A model generated the notes under the pieces. The model was not told the origin of the DNA and did not search any database. It was given only the letters and a program-made list of their open reading frames with translations. The position numbers and the translations under genes are program-made. 64,000 bases of DNA from UBA5704 sp036264355 (GTDB lineage: Bacteria > Acidobacteriota > Thermoanaerobaculia > Multivoradales > UBA5704). Of the stretch, positions 1 to 9,512 are shown piece by piece (position 1 is the stretch's first letter; each line of letters starts with the position of its first letter). Where the stretch lies: assembly GCA_036264355.1 (NCBI GenBank), contig DATARD010000050.1, positions 1 to 64,000 on the forward strand, given 5' to 3'.

Positions 1-240
1 GAGAGGGACGGGCGATCAAGCCAGGTGGACGCCCGATCAAGTGAGAGGGACGGGCGATCAAGCCAGGTGGACGCCCGATCAAGTGAGAGGGACACTCGAT
101 CAAGCCAGGTGGACGCTCGATCAAATGAGAGGGACGCTCGATCAAGCCAGGGGGACGCTCGATCAAATGAGAGGGACGGGCGATCAAGCCAGGCGGACGC
201 CCGATCAAGTGGAAGGGACGGGCGATCAAGTTCAGGCGGA
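1..240. repeat. 21-bp tandem repeat array, cut by the window edge
   Basis: The hexamer GATCAA recurs exactly every 21 bp at 14, 35, 56 and so on to 224, which is eleven copies. Two alternating half-units give a 42-bp higher-order period: one carries GAGAGGGAC and the other CAGGTGGAC. The base block before GATCAA alternates GGGC and GCCC in copies 1-4 and 9-11 but is nCTC in copies 5-8. Because 21 is a multiple of three, the array stays open in several frames as seven-residue repeats. I do not regard it as a gene: there is no RBS, and it runs into unique sequence after 240. The array probably continues left of the window. From 240 to 450 I see only unique non-coding sequence. Confidence 0.9.
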
Positions 241-450
241 CGCCGAGGTCGCCGGAGGAGAGGTGAGGGTCGTTCCCGCTTGGGATTTCCCCATTCTTCT
301 CTGGACTCTGCGTTCTCTGATCTCTGTTGTGCGGAGGGGGGTCCAGTACGCGTTAACTTTGAGCGGTGGGCTTTTTGTCGGCTGGACTTCACACCAAGTC
401 CCTGCGACCCCTTGTGCGGATCGGAGCGGAGGAGGCTTGCGCACCGTTGA

Positions 451-494
451 GGGCGGCCACGCGGGGTGCCTGGCTGCATCCCCGCGGACCGCCC
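451..494 (-). terminator. Strong hairpin downstream of fhs, terminator-like
   Basis: An outer stem GGGCGG (451-456) pairs with CCGCCC (489-494). An inner stem CGCGGGG (460-466) pairs with CCCCGCG (480-486). It lies 43 bp past the fhs stop. There is no clear U-tract, so termination is inferred from stem strength and position. Confidence 0.5.
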
Positions 495-537
495 CTACGA
501 CAAACGCGCGAATTCCGGCGGGCGTTCAGAGAGGGCC

Positions 538-2217
<1,680 letters not shown>

Positions 2218-2308
2218 GGATGGCTTCCCCTCCTGAGGCTCCCCGCGGCGAGGTCCGCGGACGGGCCGCGCGATAGAGTACCGGAAGCCGGGCTATCATG
2301 GGTGCCTT

Positions 2309-2638
2309 ATGCCCAAGCCCGAGATCCAGATCCTGGTCTGCACCAACGAGCGCTCCCCCGAAAGCCCGAAGCCGAGCTGCGGCCTCCGTGGCTCGATGGA
2401 GGTCTACCACCGCTTCAAGGACCGGGTAAAAGAGCTCGGCGTCCGCGACCGTGTCATGGTCGTCCGCACCGGCTGCCTCAAGCACTGCAGCCAGGGGATC
2501 ACCGTCGCCGTCTGGCCCTACAACCTCTGGTACCGCGGCGTGACGGTGGACGACGTCGAAGAGATCCTCGACCGCTCCGTCCTCGGCAACGGTCAGGAGG
2601 TCGAACGGCTGCGGATGCCGGACATCAAGTGGGAGTGA
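2309..2638 (+). CDS. Thioredoxin-like [2Fe-2S] ferredoxin
   Basis: A 109-residue soluble protein of the thioredoxin-fold 2Fe-2S ferredoxin family, likely an electron carrier or iron-sulfur donor. Four cysteines fit the cluster pattern: C11, C24, C56 and C60, with the second pair in TGCLKHCSQG. The C-terminal part (WPYNLWYRGVTVDDVEEIL) is typical of the family. There is no good Shine-Dalgarno sequence. A -10-like TATCAT at 2294-2299 lies only 9 nt before the ATG, so the mRNA may have almost no leader. The 3' end overlaps the convergent GNAT gene by 14 bp. The redox partner is not identifiable here. Confidence 0.9.
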   Translation: MPKPEIQILVCTNERSPESPKPSCGLRGSMEVYHRFKDRVKELGVRDRVMVVRTGCLKHCSQGITVAVWPYNLWYRGVTVDDVEEILDRSVLGNGQEVERLRMPDIKWE

Positions 2639-3089
2639 CCGCCAGCTCCAGCAACGGCAGCTCCCGCGGAGTCCCCAGAACCGGCGCCGGGACGGTGCCG
2701 ACCTGGCGGGCGCCGCAGCGCTCGTAGAAGCCGAGCGCGAAGGGCTCGGCTTCGATGCGCAGCACGCCGGGCCGGCGCGCCCGCACCACCCCCAGCGCCG
2801 CGTCGAACAGCCGGCTCCCCAGGCCGTGGCCCTGGTGCTCCGGCAGCACCCAGAGGTGGTCGAGCTGCCAGTAGGTGCTACCGTCGACCAGTCCGACGAA
2901 GGCCACGGGCAGGCCGTCCCGCTCGGCGACGAACACAGTGTTGCCTTGCACGTACTCCGGCGTGATGGTGAGCACCGCCGCCCAGGCCTCCAGCCAGGGC
3001 TCGGGGTAGCCCCAATGGCGCTTGGCGGTCTGGGCGATGACCGTGAGCGCCGCTGCGTCAGACGTGGAGGCCGGGCGGATGGTGGTCAT
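2625..3089 (-). CDS. GNAT-family N-acetyltransferase
   Basis: A 154-residue single-domain acyl-CoA-dependent N-acetyltransferase. The acetyl-CoA pyrophosphate-binding loop is visible as LPEHQGHGLGSRLF at about residues 83-96, after the LDHLWV strand, and FYERCGARQVG fits the last motif. The substrate is unknown. The gene begins 7 bp after the stop of the DUF2911 gene on the same strand, with AGGA 5 nt before the ATG, so the two are probably co-transcribed. Its 3' end runs 14 bp into the convergent ferredoxin gene. Confidence 0.88.
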   Translation of the reverse strand: MTTIRPASTSDAAALTVIAQTAKRHWGYPEPWLEAWAAVLTITPEYVQGNTVFVAERDGLPVAFVGLVDGSTYWQLDHLWVLPEHQGHGLGSRLFDAALGVVRARRPGVLRIEAEPFALGFYERCGARQVGTVPAPVLGTPRELPLLELAVTPT

Positions 3090-3096
3090 GGCGATC

Positions 3097-4272
3097 CTAT
3101 TTTCCTTTCGTCTCCTCTTCGAGCTTCTGGATCATCCCCGCGAGAGACTTTTTGTTCGGCTCGTCGGGAGCCTGCGGCAGGGCGAGGCGTGCTTCCGCCA
3201 GGGCTTCCTTCTTCTTGCCGACTCCAGCATAGCCGCGGGCGAGACCGACGTGCACCGGCCATTGGTTCGGGAAGCGCTTGGCGTTCGCTTCGAAGACCTT
3301 CAGGGCCTCTTCGTTCTGGCCCTGCGCCTGAAGCTGGCGGGCGTAGAGATGGATCTCGATGGGGTTCGCCAAGGGGTTCTGGATCGCGAGCTGGCGGTTC
3401 TTCGCGGCGTCCTCGGGCTTGCCGTTCGCGGCCTGGAGGTCGGCGAGCGTTGTCAGCGTGGTGAAGTTCTCCTGGCCGATGCCGTCGGGACCGTGCGCGG
3501 CCATCTCGGCAAAGCGGAGCCCCTTGTCCAGATGCGTCTTGTGGTCGCGGCAGTACTGCGCCGCCAGGCTCCAGCCCTGCCAGGTGAACCCGGCGGTGCT
3601 GCGCAGCTCGCGCGTCATGTTCTCGACATAGAGATCGTCCATGTTGTCGACCGTAATGGTGAACGGCACCTGCAGGTCCTCCCAGGCCAGGGCGAGCGTG
3701 GCGCGGTCCGTCTGGCGGTCGGTGAACTCGTAGGTCAGCCACTCGTGGTAGGCGCTCTTCTCGGGCTTGGCCTGGACGCGGAGCGCATCCTCCTTGGGGT
3801 CGTAGGTGAAGCTCCCCCAGGAGGTGTGGTTCTTCGAGAAGATGACCGTCCACTCGTCCTTGCCCGGAACGAAGTGGAGACCGTAGGAGCCGGCCGGCAG
3901 CGGCTGGCCCTGGATCTTGACGTCATGCGAGGTGGTGAACATGGTGTTCTCGTTGGCGCCGCCGCGCCACGGGCACTCGGCGCCACAGGTGCTGGTGCCG
4001 AGATTCGTCATGCCGTAGGGGACGAGGCCGCCCCAGATCTTGCCGCGCCGGTCCTGGCCCTTGGGGCGCTGCACCTGCGGGCTGTGGTATTCGACGCTCA
4101 CGCGCACCAGGCCGATGCCCTGGATCGCGGAGGAGTATTGGTTGTCGCCGCTCGGCGGGATGGTGAGGCCGTTGAGCTGGGCGAGGGCGGGCAGGGCGGA
4201 GACGGCGGTCAACAGGGTGGCCGCCGCGAGCACGGGCAGAAAACGGGCACTATCGGAAAAAGCCATGCGCAC
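3097..4272 (-). CDS. Exported DUF2911 protein with C-terminal TPR-like region
   Basis: Secreted or periplasmic protein of unknown function. An N-terminal signal peptide (hydrophobic LPVLAAATLLTAVSALPALA, ending ALA-Q) is followed by a DUF2911 domain with WRGGANENTMF, LPAGSYGLHFVPG and VIFSKNHTSWGSF, then a helical C-terminal half resembling TPR repeats. I chose GTG at 4272 because GGAGGAG lies 7 nt upstream. ATG at 4266 is an alternative with 13-nt spacing. The GNAT gene follows 7 bp downstream, and the WD40 gene lies 70 bp upstream on the same strand. DUF2911 proteins are common in Acidobacteriota and Bacteroidota but have no established activity. Confidence 0.85.
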   Translation of the reverse strand: MRMAFSDSARFLPVLAAATLLTAVSALPALAQLNGLTIPPSGDNQYSSAIQGIGLVRVSVEYHSPQVQRPKGQDRRGKIWGGLVPYGMTNLGTSTCGAECPWRGGANENTMFTTSHDVKIQGQPLPAGSYGLHFVPGKDEWTVIFSKNHTSWGSFTYDPKEDALRVQAKPEKSAYHEWLTYEFTDRQTDRATLALAWEDLQVPFTITVDNMDDLYVENMTRELRSTAGFTWQGWSLAAQYCRDHKTHLDKGLRFAEMAAHGPDGIGQENFTTLTTLADLQAANGKPEDAAKNRQLAIQNPLANPIEIHLYARQLQAQGQNEEALKVFEANAKRFPNQWPVHVGLARGYAGVGKKKEALAEARLALPQAPDEPNKKSLAGMIQKLEEETKGK

Positions 4273-4342
4273 GATGGGTCTCCTCCAAAGGAAGGGGGAA
4301 CGAACGTCCCCACGACTGAGTACGTACGAATGCACCCGAGGT

Positions 4343-5356
4343 TCAGTCCGCGGCGCGGTCCGCCAGATCCCACAGCCGGATCGTGTGATCGAGACTGGAC
4401 GAGGCGATCCGCTTGCCGTCCTCCAGGAAGGCGACGCCGGTCACCGTCATCGTGTGGCCGGTGAGGGTCTCCAGCAGCGTTCCGCTGTCGACGTTCCACA
4501 GACGGACGGCGCGGTCGGTGCCGCCGGTGACGAGGCGCTTGCCGTCGGGCGAGAACGCCACCGCGAGGACCGGGAGACGGACCGGATCGCCGGTGATGCC
4601 ATGCCGGGCCGGCAGGGCGACCCCTTCGGAGCGCAGCGTCCAGGTCCGTTCCCCGGTGTCGACCCGCCACAGGCGCACCGTGGTGTCGATGCTGGCGGTC
4701 GCCAGGCGGCTGCCGTCGGGAGAGAAGGCCAGGCCGCGGATCTCGCCGGCATGGCCGCCGAGGGTCTTCGCCTTGTGCCAGGTCGCCGTGTCCCACAGGT
4801 CGATGACCGTGGACCCCGCGGCGAGGAAACGGCCGTCCGGAGACCAGGCGAGGACGCCGGACCAGGTGGTGAGAGACTGCACCTGATGACCGCTCTCGAC
4901 GTCCCACACCGAGAGCTTCCCTGTGCTCGAGCACGCCGCCAGCTTGCCGTCGGGCGACAGCGCCAGGCCCAGGCACCAGAACGTGGAGGCGGTGAACGTA
5001 TGGATCGTCCGTCCGCTCTGCGGATCGAACACCGTGATGCGGCCGTCGTGTCCCGCCGTGGCAAGCCGGCGGCCGTCGCCGGAGAACGCCACCGCATCGA
5101 CCGGCTCGCCCTTGTCCACCAGAGTGCGGACCGCATCTCCGGTGCGCGTGTTCCACAGCCGCACGGAGCCGTCATCCCCCGACGAGGCGAGAAGATGGTC
5201 CACCGGCGAGAAGGCCATGCTGAGGACCGGAGTCCCAGGACCGCGAATCACTTCAGTCTGAGGTGATAGGAACGATGGAGACGCTGCGCTCAACGGAGCG
5301 ACCGCAGCCAGGACAAGGAAAGCACCGGAACCGAAACGCCGCAGGATCGCAAGCAT
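4343..5356 (-). CDS. Exported WD40 beta-propeller protein
   Basis: A 337-residue protein with an N-terminal signal peptide (FLVLAAVAPLSAA, residues about 13-25) followed by seven WD40 repeats, enough for one propeller. Typical blade ends are GSVRLWNTRTG, GKLSVWDVESG, TTVRLWRVDTG, RAVRLWNVDSG and HTIRLWDLADR. The SPDGKRL and SPDGSRL signatures are typical of bacterial WD40 proteins. GGGAGG lies 5 nt before the ATG, a clear RBS. It probably acts as a protein-binding scaffold outside the cytoplasm. The partner is unknown. It shares the propeller fold, but not overall architecture, with the TIR-WD40 protein at 28249. Confidence 0.9.
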   Translation of the reverse strand: MLAILRRFGSGAFLVLAAVAPLSAASPSFLSPQTEVIRGPGTPVLSMAFSPVDHLLASSGDDGSVRLWNTRTGDAVRTLVDKGEPVDAVAFSGDGRRLATAGHDGRITVFDPQSGRTIHTFTASTFWCLGLALSPDGKLAACSSTGKLSVWDVESGHQVQSLTTWSGVLAWSPDGRFLAAGSTVIDLWDTATWHKAKTLGGHAGEIRGLAFSPDGSRLATASIDTTVRLWRVDTGERTWTLRSEGVALPARHGITGDPVRLPVLAVAFSPDGKRLVTGGTDRAVRLWNVDSGTLLETLTGHTMTVTGVAFLEDGKRIASSSLDHTIRLWDLADRAAD

Positions 5357-5431
5357 ACTGACCTCCCGGAAGCCGCCGCCCCTGCCGGGCGGCCTCGCCT
5401 CCTGGCGAAGATTAGCACGGGCTGGGTAACA

Positions 5432-5494
5432 GCTCGTCGTGGAAGTCCAACGGCGCGTTGTGGAGGTGGAACGGCCCGTTGTCCGGCGCGGCTC
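5432..5494. repeat. Short 21-bp tandem repeat between two genes
   Basis: Three consecutive 21-bp units (5432-5452, 5453-5473, 5474-5494) share the pattern GCnCGTYGTGGARGTSSAACG; the third is clearly diverged. It fills most of the 138-bp gap between the AlbA_2 gene and the WD40 gene. Its AGGTGGA core followed by CGGCCC resembles the AGGTGGACGCCC part of the array at 1-240. Confidence 0.65.
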
Positions 5495-6661
5495 CTATTC
5501 TGGAAAGGTGAGCCGGCCCGTCTCCTCGTCGAATTCCGGAGGAAACGCCTCCCGGCCATAGCCGAAGGCTTCGTAGACGCGCTCCAGGAGCCGTGCGCCG
5601 CATCGGTCCGGCTCCTGGACGATGTCCTTGCTGGAAAAGACGAGAGGCTTCTCGAGAAGGAGGTCGTCGGCTTCGACAAACTCCTTCGGTCTCGGGTTGA
5701 AGTTGATGGTGCCGGATCTGGGTGAGCCCGCCCTCAGCTTCCATCCCTTGACGCCAATGACAGACAGGTCGGCAACGATCGAGGCGTCCGCGCCCAGGTG
5801 GTCAGAATAGATTTTTCCGGCCAGGCGCAAGGCGGAGAGCGGGTACTCCCAAAGAGCGGGTGGCCAGATCTCCGAGGCATCTCCCTTCCACCAGAGGCCC
5901 TTTAGGAGGACCGAGAAGGATATAAAGCCGTCTCTCCGGATCTCGACAGCTCGTGCATCGTCCTCACAGCCGGTCACGAGCCTGCCTTGCCGCACACGCG
6001 GCTCCTCCCCAAAGGTGGAGAAGTTCCAGCCAGACCGGCGATTGTCTGTCAAGGCCGGATCGAGCAGGAGGGCTTTCAGTCGGCGGTCCTGGAGGTCGAG
6101 CTCGATGGCCGGCACCGGCTTCAGCGCGAGCCAGAGCCTTTCTCCCGCCGTTTCCTGGATGCGCTTCCTCTCCTTCAGGACCTCCAGGATCGCGGCATCG
6201 CGGGCAGTATCCGTCTCTCGCGGGACATGCTGCGAGTGGAAGATCTCCTCCCTCGTCATGGGGCGCGTACGATCCGAGATCCGGACCACAAACCAGCGTC
6301 CGCTCTCTTTGAGGTGAGCATAGGGCAGGCGATCCGGCTTGGGGTGCGTCTCGATACGCAGAATTTCGCCCCTGTCGGCGGCCACGACATCGACCTCGAC
6401 TTCGTCGCCCGCTGGCGAAGGTTCGATGGTGTCCAACAGGTAGTCCCGAAGCCGGCGCCGCTCCCGCTCTGCCCCCGAAATCGGCTCAACCTCTACCGCC
6501 CGGTCACCTTCGTCGCGCAGCCCGACCCAAACTACACCGCCCTTCGCATTCAGCATGGCCACGACCTCACGGGCGATCAACTCGGGTCTTTTCAAAGCCT
6601 CACGGCTCTTGAATTCTCGATGAAGACTCTCTCTTTCTCCCAGGGGGATGTTCTCGGTCAT
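5495..6661 (-). CDS. AlbA_2-domain (Schlafen-like) protein
   Basis: The N-terminal ~130 residues form an AlbA_2 domain (formerly called AAA_4). HREFKS near residue 14 and LNAKGGVVWVGLRDEG around residues 38-53 are its signature motifs, followed by VRISDRTRPMTREEIF, where substrates are usually contacted. The remaining ~250 residues match nothing I recognise and include an aromatic-rich stretch (KGLWWKGDASEIWPPALWEY). The ATG overlaps the TGA of the upstream AAA_14 gene (ATGA, 6658-6661), implying translational coupling and joint action. AlbA_2 proteins act in transcription regulation and, in some Schlafen-like cases, RNA cleavage and defence. The function here is not known. Base composition looks less GC-rich than the flanking metabolic genes. 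Confidence 0.82.
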   Translation of the reverse strand: MTENIPLGERESLHREFKSREALKRPELIAREVVAMLNAKGGVVWVGLRDEGDRAVEVEPISGAERERRRLRDYLLDTIEPSPAGDEVEVDVVAADRGEILRIETHPKPDRLPYAHLKESGRWFVVRISDRTRPMTREEIFHSQHVPRETDTARDAAILEVLKERKRIQETAGERLWLALKPVPAIELDLQDRRLKALLLDPALTDNRRSGWNFSTFGEEPRVRQGRLVTGCEDDARAVEIRRDGFISFSVLLKGLWWKGDASEIWPPALWEYPLSALRLAGKIYSDHLGADASIVADLSVIGVKGWKLRAGSPRSGTINFNPRPKEFVEADDLLLEKPLVFSSKDIVQEPDRCGARLLERVYEAFGYGREAFPPEFDEETGRLTFPE

Positions 6662-7983
6662 GATGACGCCTCCAAGACGGCAAGCGGGTCTAGAAGGAAG
6701 CGCGCCAATGAAGCCGTCTGAATATCCTGGATGGCCTCCTGGACGACACCGCCGTGGATGAGAAGCAGAAGGTCTGCACCGAGGACACCTCCAGCGCTCC
6801 GCAAACGCCCGACCTTCTCCGGTCGCACCCGGGCTCCGCTCGTCACTTCAATACCGATCTTCCGGCCCGCCACATGGAGCACGAAGTCGATCTCCAGATC
6901 GTCCTTGTGGCGGAAATAGCTAAGCTCGCCACCCAACCCGCGCGCCACCTCTCGGAGATGACGGAACACCGCAGACTCGAAGGCGCGAGCCCGGACCTCG
7001 GAATCATGGGCTGGCAGGGTGGCAAAGGCCTGGACGATGCCGGGGTCCGCCGCGTAAATCTTCGGCCGCGCGCGCAGTCCGGCCGCGGCGTGCTCGGTGA
7101 AACGCTCCAGCGGGATCACGAGCAGAGTTTCGGCGAGCAGGCGGTTCCATTCCCGGATCGAGCGGGGATCGGCTTCCAGGTCCCGCCCTCGGGCTTCGGC
7201 GTTGAGCTCGCCTCCCGATTCCCTCGCCAAGAAGACGAAAAGGTCCTTGACGCGCTGAACATCCACGCCAAGCCCCGTCAAGTCGCGAAGAATCGCCCTT
7301 TCCGCGATGTCACTCCGTAGCCGCCGCCGGACTTCCGGAAAGTCTTCGCTCAAGGCATGCTCGGGGTAGCCGCCGAGGGCCAAGTAGCGCTCGTGGAGAC
7401 CGGGAATCCGCCGCGTTACATCCTCTGGAGGTTCCCCAGGCTGGCCATGCAGACGAGCAAATTCCCGTAGATTCAACCCCTCCAGAAGCAGCTCGTCCCA
7501 GCGGCCCTGACCGGACTCCCGGCTCCCATCCCGCAGCAGGCTGGCGGCCGAATCGGTGGCCACGATGCGGTCCCGCCCATGGTCCACCGCCTGCTTGAGC
7601 CAGCGGTCCCACAGTGGTGCCTGCCGGATTTCGTCGAAGAGAAACACCCGTGGGCGGTCCGGTTCCAGCCCCTCGGGCAAGGCGTTCACCACGTCGCGGG
7701 CAGCCACCTTTTCCGTGAGGCGGTCATCGGAAAAGTCGAAATAGGTGAGGCTTCGGGGAGGCCAGCCTGCTTCCAACAGATCGTCCGCAAGTTGAAGCAG
7801 GAGGACCGTCTTACCGACCTGACGCGGCCCCAGGAGAACGACGGCCCGGCGGTCCTCGATGCGGACCACCCGGGAGAGGAGCTGCGGCTGGAGATCCCGG
7901 CGAACCGGATAGGTCCGAGCCCGGCGGATCGCGCCATCCCGCCACCACGGGTTCTGGTCCTGAAGAATGTCCGCGAGGATCAT
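6658..7983 (-). CDS. AAA_14 ATPase with DUF4143 domain
   Basis: A 441-residue P-loop ATPase. Walker A is GPRQVGKT (52-59) and Walker B is VFLFDEI (113-119). The C-terminal DUF4143 region carries a PD-(D/E)xK nuclease-like core: E336, then EIDFV (364-368), then IEVTS (378-382). The position where many relatives have lysine (IEVKS) is threonine 381, so nuclease activity is doubtful. GAGGGA lies about 8 nt upstream of the ATG. The gene sits 173 bp downstream of the DUF4157 gene and overlaps the AlbA_2 gene by 4 bp. Such ATPases are widespread, mobile and mostly uncharacterised. The coupled AlbA_2 protein is the best clue to function. Confidence 0.88.
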   Translation of the reverse strand: MILADILQDQNPWWRDGAIRRARTYPVRRDLQPQLLSRVVRIEDRRAVVLLGPRQVGKTVLLLQLADDLLEAGWPPRSLTYFDFSDDRLTEKVAARDVVNALPEGLEPDRPRVFLFDEIRQAPLWDRWLKQAVDHGRDRIVATDSAASLLRDGSRESGQGRWDELLLEGLNLREFARLHGQPGEPPEDVTRRIPGLHERYLALGGYPEHALSEDFPEVRRRLRSDIAERAILRDLTGLGVDVQRVKDLFVFLARESGGELNAEARGRDLEADPRSIREWNRLLAETLLVIPLERFTEHAAAGLRARPKIYAADPGIVQAFATLPAHDSEVRARAFESAVFRHLREVARGLGGELSYFRHKDDLEIDFVLHVAGRKIGIEVTSGARVRPEKVGRLRSAGGVLGADLLLLIHGGVVQEAIQDIQTASLARFLLDPLAVLEASS

Positions 7984-8040
7984 CCTGATGTCCCTCGCGG
8001 ATCATTCTACATGCATTGGGCTGCCTTTGGCGTCGGAGCT

Positions 8041-8110
8041 GCGCCAAGCCCGGCCGGCGGCGCGAGCGACGCCGTGCCTTGGAGCCGTCAAGCGTTCCGC
8101 CGCTTGGCGC
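8041..8110. other. Long-range inverted repeat upstream of the ATPase gene
   Basis: GCGCCAAGC at 8041-8049 is the exact reverse complement of GCTTGGCGC at 8102-8110, with a 52-nt GC-rich loop. It lies in the 173-bp gap between the DUF4157 gene and the AAA_14 gene. It could be a transcript end for the former or a leader structure for the latter. In a GC-rich genome a 9-bp match may be chance. Confidence 0.35.
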
Positions 8111-8156
8111 TGGCGCCCAGCGATCACGACGGAGCTGCAGGCGTTGGTCGCGGAGA

Positions 8157-9479
8157 TCAGGGCAGGGGAACCCGGGCGAGGATGTCGGCGACATAGGCCT
8201 TCGTGGTCTTGAGCTTCGTGTCGACTCCCTCGGGATACGAGCTCTTGTGCTTCTCAAGGCCTTGCTGGAGAGGAGACGCCCCATCCCCGTCGATCAGCTC
8301 CGCCCATGTCGTGCCGGCGCGCCCCATGGCAATGGCCGCCTGCTGCGCGTCGGCGATGGCGAAGACCCCCGCATTGTAGGCGGCGAGGAGGAAGCGCTTC
8401 CACTCCATGCCGCCGGGCACCTTTTTGAGCGTGCTCTTCAGATCGTCAGCTTTGTTCTTCAGAACGTGCGCGAGCAAATGGATCGCCCGCTTGGGATTCT
8501 TCCGGTCGTCAGGCTTGCCGCCGGCGCGCTTCTCTTCCTTGATGCCGATCTGTGCGATCCCGGCGATGTCGCCCGAGGTGTTGTTCTTGAAGTTGCTCTC
8601 CTTCCAGATGGTCGCCTTCAGATCGGCGGGCGTGAGGCCGATCGACGCGAGCGTGCTTTTGACGTCGGAGCTCAGGAACACGTCGTCGAGCTCGGCCCAT
8701 TTGGCCGCCGCCGTCGCCAGCGATCCCTTGGACGCCTTGAGATGCTGGAACGAGTCCTTGATGTCCTTGCGGTGGGTCCTGTCCACCAAGCTCGAGTCCT
8801 TCTTGGCGATGATCTCCGCCACGGACTTGTCGAGGTCCTTCTGGAGCTGCGCCTTGCGGTCGGCGCTCTTGGTCTCCTTCATGAGCGTTTCGATCTCTGC
8901 CCGCCGCTTCGCCAAGCGGGTGGCGAGCTGGCTTTCCAGCTTGTCGACCTCATCCTGGCGCATCTGGACATCGTCGCTCTGGACCGCCTTCAGAAGATCG
9001 GCGTCGGCGTCGCACTGTACGATCGCCGGCCCGCCCGCGCGCTCCTGCTGCACGGCGTGGGTGAGCTCGTGCGCCAGGAGGCGGTTCCCTTCGAGGGTGC
9101 CCGGCGCGAAGCGGCCTTCAGCGAACGCGATGTGGGGATATACGGTGAAGGCCCTGGCGCCCAGGTCCTCCGCCGCCCGCGCCGCGGCCGGATCCGCATG
9201 TACGCGGATCTGGCTGAAGTCGTGCCCGAACCGGCCAGCGAGATCGGCCTGCATCGATCCGGAGAGCGGCTCGCCGGGTCCGCCGAGGTCGATGTCGTGC
9301 GCCGCCGATGCCGCGGAGGGCAGAGCCCTTATGGAGACCGGCAGCACGCCACCGCGAGACATCGCCTCGGCTGTGCGGTGGGCCTCTGCCTCGGCGCTAT
9401 CGCCGCGCCGGCCCAGCGCGGCGCGGAGATGCGTCGACGAGAGCTCGTGTGGGTAGGGACGGCGCGTTCGGGCAAGCAT
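8157..9479 (-). CDS. DUF4157 (eCIS-core) protein fused to a lytic-transglycosylase-like domain
   Basis: A 440-residue two-domain protein. Residues ~70-145 form a DUF4157/eCIS_core domain: FGHDFSQIRVHAD (84-96), then LLAHELTHAVQQ with the HExxH-type core HELTH at 137-141. A charged, probably coiled-coil linker spans ~165-255. The C-terminal part looks like a soluble lytic transglycosylase or lysozyme fold: E294 in IWKESNF as candidate catalytic acid, then GIAQIG (307-312) and AAYNAG (366-371). Peptidoglycan cleavage is therefore plausible. No signal peptide is visible, so export by another route would be needed. DUF4157 occurs in proteins linked to contractile injection systems and in polymorphic toxin-like proteins. 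No such apparatus lies in this window. Confidence 0.82.
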   Translation of the reverse strand: MLARTRRPYPHELSSTHLRAALGRRGDSAEAEAHRTAEAMSRGGVLPVSIRALPSAASAAHDIDLGGPGEPLSGSMQADLAGRFGHDFSQIRVHADPAAARAAEDLGARAFTVYPHIAFAEGRFAPGTLEGNRLLAHELTHAVQQERAGGPAIVQCDADADLLKAVQSDDVQMRQDEVDKLESQLATRLAKRRAEIETLMKETKSADRKAQLQKDLDKSVAEIIAKKDSSLVDRTHRKDIKDSFQHLKASKGSLATAAAKWAELDDVFLSSDVKSTLASIGLTPADLKATIWKESNFKNNTSGDIAGIAQIGIKEEKRAGGKPDDRKNPKRAIHLLAHVLKNKADDLKSTLKKVPGGMEWKRFLLAAYNAGVFAIADAQQAAIAMGRAGTTWAELIDGDGASPLQQGLEKHKSSYPEGVDTKLKTTKAYVADILARVPLP

Positions 9480-9512
9480 GCTTCGACTGTATCCTCATCG
9501 CTTCCAAAAATC

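Noticed and set aside
1..240. CRISPR array
   Set aside because: Units are 21 bp with no unique spacers and no cas genes nearby.
25..450. Open frame MDARSSERDGRSS... over the left repeat array
   Set aside because: It is the 21-bp repeat read in frame; no RBS, other frames are equally open, and the unique tail has no recognisable protein features.
2218..2308. Tetrahydrofolate riboswitch upstream of fhs
   Set aside because: The 91-bp divergent gap is too short and I see only a CCGCGG-based hairpin, not the riboswitch core.
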